DNA of 11,122 nt from Candidatus Adiutrix sp. (lineage in GTDB: Bacteria > Desulfobacterota > Desulfarculia > Adiutricales > Adiutricaceae). The stretch is from positions 1 through 11,122 of the forward strand of contig JAISRV010000062.1 of the NCBI GenBank assembly GCA_031273445.1, read 5' to 3'. This document shows positions 6,553 through 11,122 of the stretch, in pieces. The notes beneath the pieces were generated by a model. It worked only from the letters and a program-made list of their open reading frames with translations. It searched no databases and was not told where the DNA came from. The translations under genes and the position numbers were made by a program. Numbering within the stretch: the stretch's first letter is position 1; each line of letters opens with the position of its first letter.

Positions 6553-8394
6553 ATGCGCACAAGTATGAAACTTAGCTCTAAAATAATCATTGGTTTTTTA
6601 TCTGTAAGCCTGATTTTTCTGGTCATCTCATCTCTGGTCAGCTACAACTTTCTGACTGTCCGAAATGAAAGCCGTCAGCTTATAGGGGTCATCATTCCAG
6701 GAAACGATCTGGCCAATAACCTCCAGTACTCAGTGGCCTTGGAAGGGCTCGACATTACCGACTATAGCAATACCATGCTCCCAGAAACTTGGAGCAAAAC
6801 TGAGGTCACTCGAAAAATTAACCTAGACCGCCTAGGAGCCCTTCAGGATAACCGCTATCTTGATCTTGGCGCTGACATTAATCAAAAAATAAATGCGATC
6901 ACCCGCTTTTACGACGCTTTTCAAAATGTAGCCACGCAACTTCCCGCCATCGCCCAAACTATCATCGATTCCAGAAGTGAAGCCGTGAAAGCCTATTCGC
7001 AGTTTCAATCTGATTTTTCCGCCTACAGCACAAGCATGCTTGAACGTCTCAAAAGAGAGTTGACCGAAGGGGCCAGCCTTGAAGATCTCCGTTTCGCCTA
7101 TGACCGAGTTGAACGCGTCCACGTTATGGAAAAACTAGGCTCAACGTTTTATCTGGATTTGGTAAGAGGCCTTTATTACCAGGATACCTCATATTTCGAC
7201 CAGGGGCTCAAAACCATTGATGAATTAATGCGGATTACCGAAAAAATCCGGGACGACAGCATTAATCAAATTAACAAGGACAAATTGACGGTTATCCTCA
7301 AAAGCGAGATGATTTGCCGACAAGCCATGATAACCATGAGCGACAACATTTCAAAGGTCAACATAAACCGGACCATCCATCAAAAGGCCAGGAATGACGT
7401 CCTCGAAAGCGCAGGCGCCCTTTCTGATGAGATGACTGTTCTGACTAACGAAGTGGCTGACCAAATGGGCGCTTCCATCGGCCGCTCGTTCTTCGTTCTT
7501 ATGTTCGGCGTGGCCATAGCCCTGATTATAAGCACGGTCATCTCAATACTGATAACCAGGAGCATTACGCTCTCAATCAGGCGGATCATCGACTCCATTT
7601 CCGAAGCCTCCGTGGAAGTCGGCAATGCTTCCATGGAACTCTCCTCAGCCTCCAATTCCCTGGCCGAAGGAGCCGCTGAAAACGCAGCCAGCCTTGAACA
7701 GACGAGCGCGGCTATTGAAGAATTATCCTCCATGACCAAACGTAATGCCGATAACGCCACCGAGGCCGACGGCCTCATGACCGTCACCCAGGCCGAACTC
7801 GACAAAGCTCAGAATTCAATGACTTACGTGACCACGGCCATGAATGGAATCAGCGATTCAGGCCATGAAATCGGCAAAATCATCAAAACCATAGATGAAA
7901 TCGCATTCCAGACGAATCTGTTGGCTTTGAACGCGGCCGTGGAAGCGGCCAGGGCCGGGGAGGCCGGTTCAGGGTTTGCTGTTGTGGCCGATGAAGTCCG
8001 AAATCTGGCCATACGCTCCGCTGAGGCCGCCAAAAACACCGCCGCTCTCATCGCCTCCACAATTAAAAATATTGATTCTGGGACTTTAATGGTGACTTCG
8101 GCTTCCGAAATTTTCATCAAAGCCGCCGGATATTCCGGAAAAGTCGCGCAGCTGATATCTGAGGTGGCTGAAGCTTCGAAGGAACAAGCCCAGGGAATCA
8201 ATCAGATAACCACGGCTGTGCAACAGATGGATAAAGTCACCCAGGTCAACGCCGCTTCAGCCGAGCAATCCGCTTCGGCAGCCAAAAATCTTACCGATCA
8301 GGCCTCAGTCCTTTCAGAATCCGTAAAAAATCTTTCATTTCTGGTTAATGCCGGGAAAGCGGCTAGTTTTCAAGACATCGGACAATATAGATAG
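6553..8394 (+). CDS. Methyl-accepting chemotaxis protein, two-TM with large periplasmic sensor
   Basis: This is an inner-membrane chemoreceptor signalling through CheW/CheA. In the 613-residue reading, helix TM1 is at about 10-31 and an extracytoplasmic, largely helical sensor of roughly 280 residues follows (size consistent with a helical bimodular or double four-helix domain, not proven). TM2 is at about 312-334, then a cytoplasmic coiled coil. The signalling hairpin is unmistakable: [20 protein letters not shown] then [20 protein letters not shown] (about 447-486). A methylation-type helix [16 protein letters not shown] follows TM2 by some 50 residues. HAMP is reduced: after TM2 comes [11 protein letters not shown], with Ser where HAMP helix 1 normally has Pro, and the usual GDL/second-helix block is not seen. 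There is no C-terminal CheR/CheB pentapeptide. The start is uncertain (GTG 6544, ATG 6553, ATG 6565), since none has a well-placed SD. Base composition is visibly lower in GC than the operon. The stop is TAG (8392-8394), with in-frame TAA at 8416-8418. The ligand is unknown; nearness to the amine operon is only suggestive. Confidence 0.92.
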   Translation: MRTSMKLSSKIIIGFLSVSLIFLVISSLVSYNFLTVRNESRQLIGVIIPGNDLANNLQYSVALEGLDITDYSNTMLPETWSKTEVTRKINLDRLGALQDNRYLDLGADINQKINAITRFYDAFQNVATQLPAIAQTIIDSRSEAVKAYSQFQSDFSAYSTSMLERLKRELTEGASLEDLRFAYDRVERVHVMEKLGSTFYLDLVRGLYYQDTSYFDQGLKTIDELMRITEKIRDDSINQINKDKLTVILKSEMICRQAMITMSDNISKVNINRTIHQKARNDVLESAGALSDEMTVLTNEVADQMGASIGRSFFVLMFGVAIALIISTVISILITRSITLSIRRIIDSISEASVEVGNASMELSSASNSLAEGAAENAASLEQTSAAIEELSSMTKRNADNATEADGLMTVTQAELDKAQNSMTYVTTAMNGISDSGHEIGKIIKTIDEIAFQTNLLALNAAVEAARAGEAGSGFAVVADEVRNLAIRSAEAAKNTAALIASTIKNIDSGTLMVTSASEIFIKAAGYSGKVAQLISEVAEASKEQAQGINQITTAVQQMDKVTQVNAASAEQSASAAKNLTDQASVLSESVKNLSFLVNAGKAASFQDIGQYR

Positions 8395-8401
8395 AATGCT
8401 T

Positions 8402-8450
8402 ATGGTTCATCCGGTTAAAGCATACTTTGTGGTGTGAATGGTTCAGCCGG
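8402..8450. repeat. Imperfect 13-base direct repeat in the convergent gap
   Basis: ATGGTTCATCCGG (8402-8414) recurs as ATGGTTCAGCCGG (8438-8450), one mismatch, 36 bases apart. The second copy covers the last codons of mcrC. It falls at the junction between the MCP gene and the restriction system, so it could be a trace of insertion of the restriction locus, or chance. Confidence 0.35.
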
Positions 8451-9501
8451 CTTGTTCCAATTCCAGCCAGGAACATAAGGCTTCCAACTGGCTGGCGATT
8501 TCGCTCCAGTCCCGGTCAAGGTCCAGGGTTTTCAGGCTGATGCGATTGCCGCCCATAATGAAGTCGCTGTTCGGGGTCATGGCCTCGCCGGTTTTAGCAT
8601 AGAGCAGAATCCCCGCCACGTTTCCCTTTCCGCCGCGGTCCTTGTTTTTCACATAGGCGAAAATCTGATACAAATGGCTTGAAATGAAAGTAAGGTTGTC
8701 ATATTGGCGATTGGTCCACATGGTCCGGCCATGCCATTTCGTGTCGATGATCAGGACCCTGTCGCCGCGGGTCAGCGTGATGTCCGACTTCATCGCGGGC
8801 AAAAATTCCCGATTCGCGCCGTCCGCGATATCCCATTCGATATGCGCCGCGCGCGGCGCATATGAAGGATGTTCCTTCTGATAATAGGCCAGAACGAATT
8901 TTTCGTACAGCCGGTGCATCTGTTCATCGCCGAGCCACTTCGCGAGGCGATGGCCGCCCGTTTCGGTCGTCAATAACAAGCCCTTTTGGATAAGCCGACA
9001 GATATTTATCAGCATTCTGTAGGCCGCGTTGTTGCGGTGATATTTGAGCGCATCCGCGTGAATCAGCGCCGGCCTTATTTCCGTCACGCCGCTGAAATAC
9101 GACAGTAGCTTACGGAGCCGCTTTTTGTTTTCCGGCTTGACGTCCCCTTTCAACAAAAGAAGCATCATCGTGCTTTTCAATATTTGGTTATGCGCCGAAT
9201 CAACGCTGAACTCATCGTAAGCGCAAACCAGCTTCCTTCGGATAGGCGTTTGTCGCCTGACTGATTCCGCCAGGCGTATTTTCCCGCGCAAACCCGCCAG
9301 CGGCTCTTCCAGCGGAGCGTAGTCCCGATAAAGCCCTCTCTTGATTTGATGGCCTACCCCGTGAATCAATATGGCGGCGAACAAATCGTGCATGTTGTCG
9401 AAATCTTCCGCGCCAACCCCGTCAAACCCTGTTTCACGCAAAGTCTGGTAGGCGTAAGACAACATGTAATAAATATTCTTGACCTTGATATTGTCAGCCA
9501 C
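8443..9501 (-). CDS. mcrC: McrC, nuclease subunit of the type IV restriction enzyme McrBC
   Basis: McrC is the endonuclease partner that binds the McrB GTPase ring and cuts DNA bearing modified cytosine. The 352 residues match E. coli McrC (348) over the whole length: VKNIYYMLSYAY at the N-terminus, LRGKIRLAESVRRQ, a KLVCAYDEFSVDSAHNQILK block, LYEKFVLAYYQKEHP, and the PD-(D/E)XK nuclease core MKSDITLTRGDRVLIIDTKW with Asp240, Asp253 and Lys255. All catalytic residues are therefore present. The start chosen is GTG at 9501-9499, which places VADNIKVKNIYYML just as in E. coli McrC; the longer open frame to 9618 lies inside mcrB and is rejected. The GTG overlaps the mcrB stop by 8 bases (GTGGCTGA), implying translational coupling. 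It ends 48 bases from the convergent MCP gene. Confidence 0.93.
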   Translation of the reverse strand: MADNIKVKNIYYMLSYAYQTLRETGFDGVGAEDFDNMHDLFAAILIHGVGHQIKRGLYRDYAPLEEPLAGLRGKIRLAESVRRQTPIRRKLVCAYDEFSVDSAHNQILKSTMMLLLLKGDVKPENKKRLRKLLSYFSGVTEIRPALIHADALKYHRNNAAYRMLINICRLIQKGLLLTTETGGHRLAKWLGDEQMHRLYEKFVLAYYQKEHPSYAPRAAHIEWDIADGANREFLPAMKSDITLTRGDRVLIIDTKWHGRTMWTNRQYDNLTFISSHLYQIFAYVKNKDRGGKGNVAGILLYAKTGEAMTPNSDFIMGGNRISLKTLDLDRDWSEIASQLEALCSWLELEQAG

Positions 9502-11122
9502 GGATCGCGCTTCGCAGTTGCCGAGACCACCGCTCAACCTCGGATGGTTCATCAAACCAATACTCATTGAGCAACGGGAGCAGTTCATGCTCAACAACGT
9601 CGGCAAGCCAGGCCTCATCGACGCCGTCCGAGGCGCAGAAATAACTGTGGCCGATTCTAAATCCGTCGCCGAGCGAAGCGTCTTTAGATATCGCTTTGTT
9701 CAGCGACTCCACCGCGGCGATAAGAGCATCGAATTTCGGGTTCTGAATTTTGTTTTGATAGGCCCTGAAGCCCTCTGAAGAAAAAGCCGGCGCCATCTCA
9801 AAAAAGGCGAAGCGCCGCCGAAGCGCATAGTCGATCATGGCCAGGCTTCTGTCCGCTGTGTTCATCATGCCGATAATGTGCATATTGGCGGGAACGGAAA
9901 ACTGCTCATCGGAATAGAGCAGGCGAATGGAATGCCTTTCGCCGCGTTTGTCGCTTTCGATAAGCATGAGCAGTTCGCCGAATATCTTGCTCAAATTGCC
10001 GCGATTGATTTCGTCGATGATAAAGAAATAACTTCCGTCGTCGGTTTCCGCTTTTTTGCAAAACTCATAGAACGGACCTTTGGCTAAACGGAAGCCCGTT
10101 CCCTCGGGGCGGTAGCCCATGACAAAATCTTCGTAGCTGTAACTTTGGTGAAACTGCACGACTTTTACGCGGCCGACATCCTTTGCGCCCATAAGGGAGA
10201 AGGCCAGCCGCTCCGCGGCGAAGGTTTTCCCGACTCCCGGAGCTCCCTGCAGAATGAGGTTCTTTTTTCTGAGCAGCAAGCCCTTTAAGGTCGCATAACG
10301 TTCGGCGCTCAGGTAGACTTCGCTCAGAAAATCCCGCTCCGAGTAATCCGGGTACTTAATCTCCCGTTCGTCGTCTTGAAATTCTTCCTGTTCGCCGGTC
10401 GTCAGGGCTTCAAGTTTTCCCACATATTCCGTGTATGGGGTCACGTCGGTCAATGTTTTCGCGGCGGCCTGCCCGGGGTGCTCCCATTCGCCCTCCCGCG
10501 TCCACTGAACCTTATGAACGTGTTTGAACTCGCCGCGTTCATCGTCGAAGGCATAACCGGATTCCACCAGGCCCCGGCCGATAATCGCGTTCAGTCCGCG
10601 CTTCGCGAAGACAACGTCCCCGGGCTTGATCTCATTGGCGAATTGCCACAAGGCGTGCCCATCGTTCATGTATGATTTGTCCTCGCCCCGAATTTGCCCC
10701 ATGGCTGTTTTGATGTCGCCTTTGGAGGCATACTGGCGAAGGTCGCCCAACTCATCCCAGCCTATGCTCATTATTCCGTCCTGGCGGCATTCATCCCAAA
10801 GCCGCGCGTTTTTGCCCGGGGCATAAAGCCAGTATCTCTTTTTAGCGGCCGTTTCGTCGTCGGGCGCGTTTATGGCCGGGGTTCGCTCATAACTGCCGTC
10901 TATAATGCTTTCTATGACCTCTTCCTGGCTTCTTGTCACCCGGAAATTAGTGGCGCCGGGGTAGGTGAGCACCTCAAGCCGTTTTGTCCTTTCGTCAAGG
11001 CGCAGAATGTTTCGCGGGACTATCGCTTTTGTGAGTTTGCGGTCAATTCGTATGTCGACCGCGAGATATGGCCTGTTATTGAAGATTTCTCCGCGGCGGT
11101 ACGGGTCTTCGGCCAGAGGTTC
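9494..11122 (-). CDS. mcrB: McrB-like AAA+ GTPase with EVE-like domain, 5' partial
   Basis: This is the motor and DNA-reading subunit of a type IV restriction system. The frame is open to the right edge: 542 residues are visible and the true start is outside, with no ATG in the last 150 bases. Visible residues 1-80 are unassigned. Residues about 95-215 form an EVE/PUA-like fold (YWLYAPGKNARLWDE, MSIGWDELGDL, ALWQFANEIKPGDVVFAKRG, IIGRGLVESGY, HKVQW), a domain family that binds modified bases and is found fused to McrB homologs. The AAA+ module follows: Walker A GAPGVGKT (293-300), FHQSYSYEDFVMGYRP, Walker B FFIIDEINRGNLSKIFGE (about 366-383), the McrB signature MMNTADRS (about 419-426) and an arginine patch LRRRF (434-438). 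The E. coli-type N-terminal DUF3578 reader is not recognised. It lies directly upstream of mcrC with an 8-base overlap. Substrate specificity (5mC, 5hmC or other) cannot be told. Confidence 0.92.
   Translation of the reverse strand, partial: EPLAEDPYRRGEIFNNRPYLAVDIRIDRKLTKAIVPRNILRLDERTKRLEVLTYPGATNFRVTRSQEEVIESIIDGSYERTPAINAPDDETAAKKRYWLYAPGKNARLWDECRQDGIMSIGWDELGDLRQYASKGDIKTAMGQIRGEDKSYMNDGHALWQFANEIKPGDVVFAKRGLNAIIGRGLVESGYAFDDERGEFKHVHKVQWTREGEWEHPGQAAAKTLTDVTPYTEYVGKLEALTTGEQEEFQDDEREIKYPDYSERDFLSEVYLSAERYATLKGLLLRKKNLILQGAPGVGKTFAAERLAFSLMGAKDVGRVKVVQFHQSYSYEDFVMGYRPEGTGFRLAKGPFYEFCKKAETDDGSYFFIIDEINRGNLSKIFGELLMLIESDKRGERHSIRLLYSDEQFSVPANMHIIGMMNTADRSLAMIDYALRRRFAFFEMAPAFSSEGFRAYQNKIQNPKFDALIAAVESLNKAISKDASLGDGFRIGHSYFCASDGVDEAWLADVVEHELLPLLNEYWFDEPSEVERWSRQLRSAIRG

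Noticed and set aside
8396..8423. ATGCTT/AAGCAT inverted repeat as a terminator between MCP and mcrC
   Set aside because: Only six base pairs, AT-rich, with a 16-base loop and no T tract; too weak to support.
9502..9618. Longer McrC reading starting inside mcrB
   Set aside because: E. coli McrC alignment starts at VKNIYYML just after GTG 9501; the extension is the antisense-free shadow of the mcrB C-terminus in another frame.

Overview
The window comes from a high-GC bacterium that decodes UAG as pyrrolysine. The left half is visibly GC-rich. The gene set (Pyl-type trimethylamine methyltransferase, glutaconate-type CoA-transferase, acylating aldehyde dehydrogenase, MCP with a large extracytoplasmic sensor) fits an anaerobic Desulfobacterota-like (deltaproteobacterial) or similar corrinoid-using organism. 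This assignment is an inference from gene content; no rRNA or marker gene is present.

Bases 1-6017 are one tightly packed plus-strand operon, already running at the left edge. It encodes: an MttB trimethylamine methyltransferase with an in-frame amber codon (890-892) at the canonical pyrrolysine position; an acylating (CoA-dependent) aldehyde dehydrogenase; subunits A and B of a class I CoA-transferase closely resembling glutaconate CoA-transferase, with overlapping ATGA; and a sodium:solute symporter (SSS family). Read together, they look like uptake and breakdown of a methylated-amine compound. The symporter would import it, the CoA-transferase and acylating dehydrogenase would interconvert acid, acyl-CoA and aldehyde forms of the carbon part, and MttB would pass a methyl group to a corrinoid protein that is not in this window. 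The exact substrate cannot be read from the sequence.

Bases 6018-6552 hold no intact gene. They contain a short direct repeat, an AT-rich stretch with a perfect -10 box, the broken C-terminal end of an IS5-type transposase (about 6255-6425), and the leader of the next gene, with a strong Shine-Dalgarno sequence oddly far from any start codon.

Bases 6553-8394 encode a two-transmembrane methyl-accepting chemotaxis protein of lower GC than the operon. It ends in TAG with an in-frame TAA eight codons further on.

Bases 8443-11122 (minus strand) encode a type IV (modification-dependent) restriction system. McrB carries an EVE/PUA-like reader-type domain ahead of its AAA+ GTPase motor and runs off the right edge; it overlaps by 8 bases an E. 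coli-like McrC nuclease. It converges with the MCP gene across a 48-base gap.
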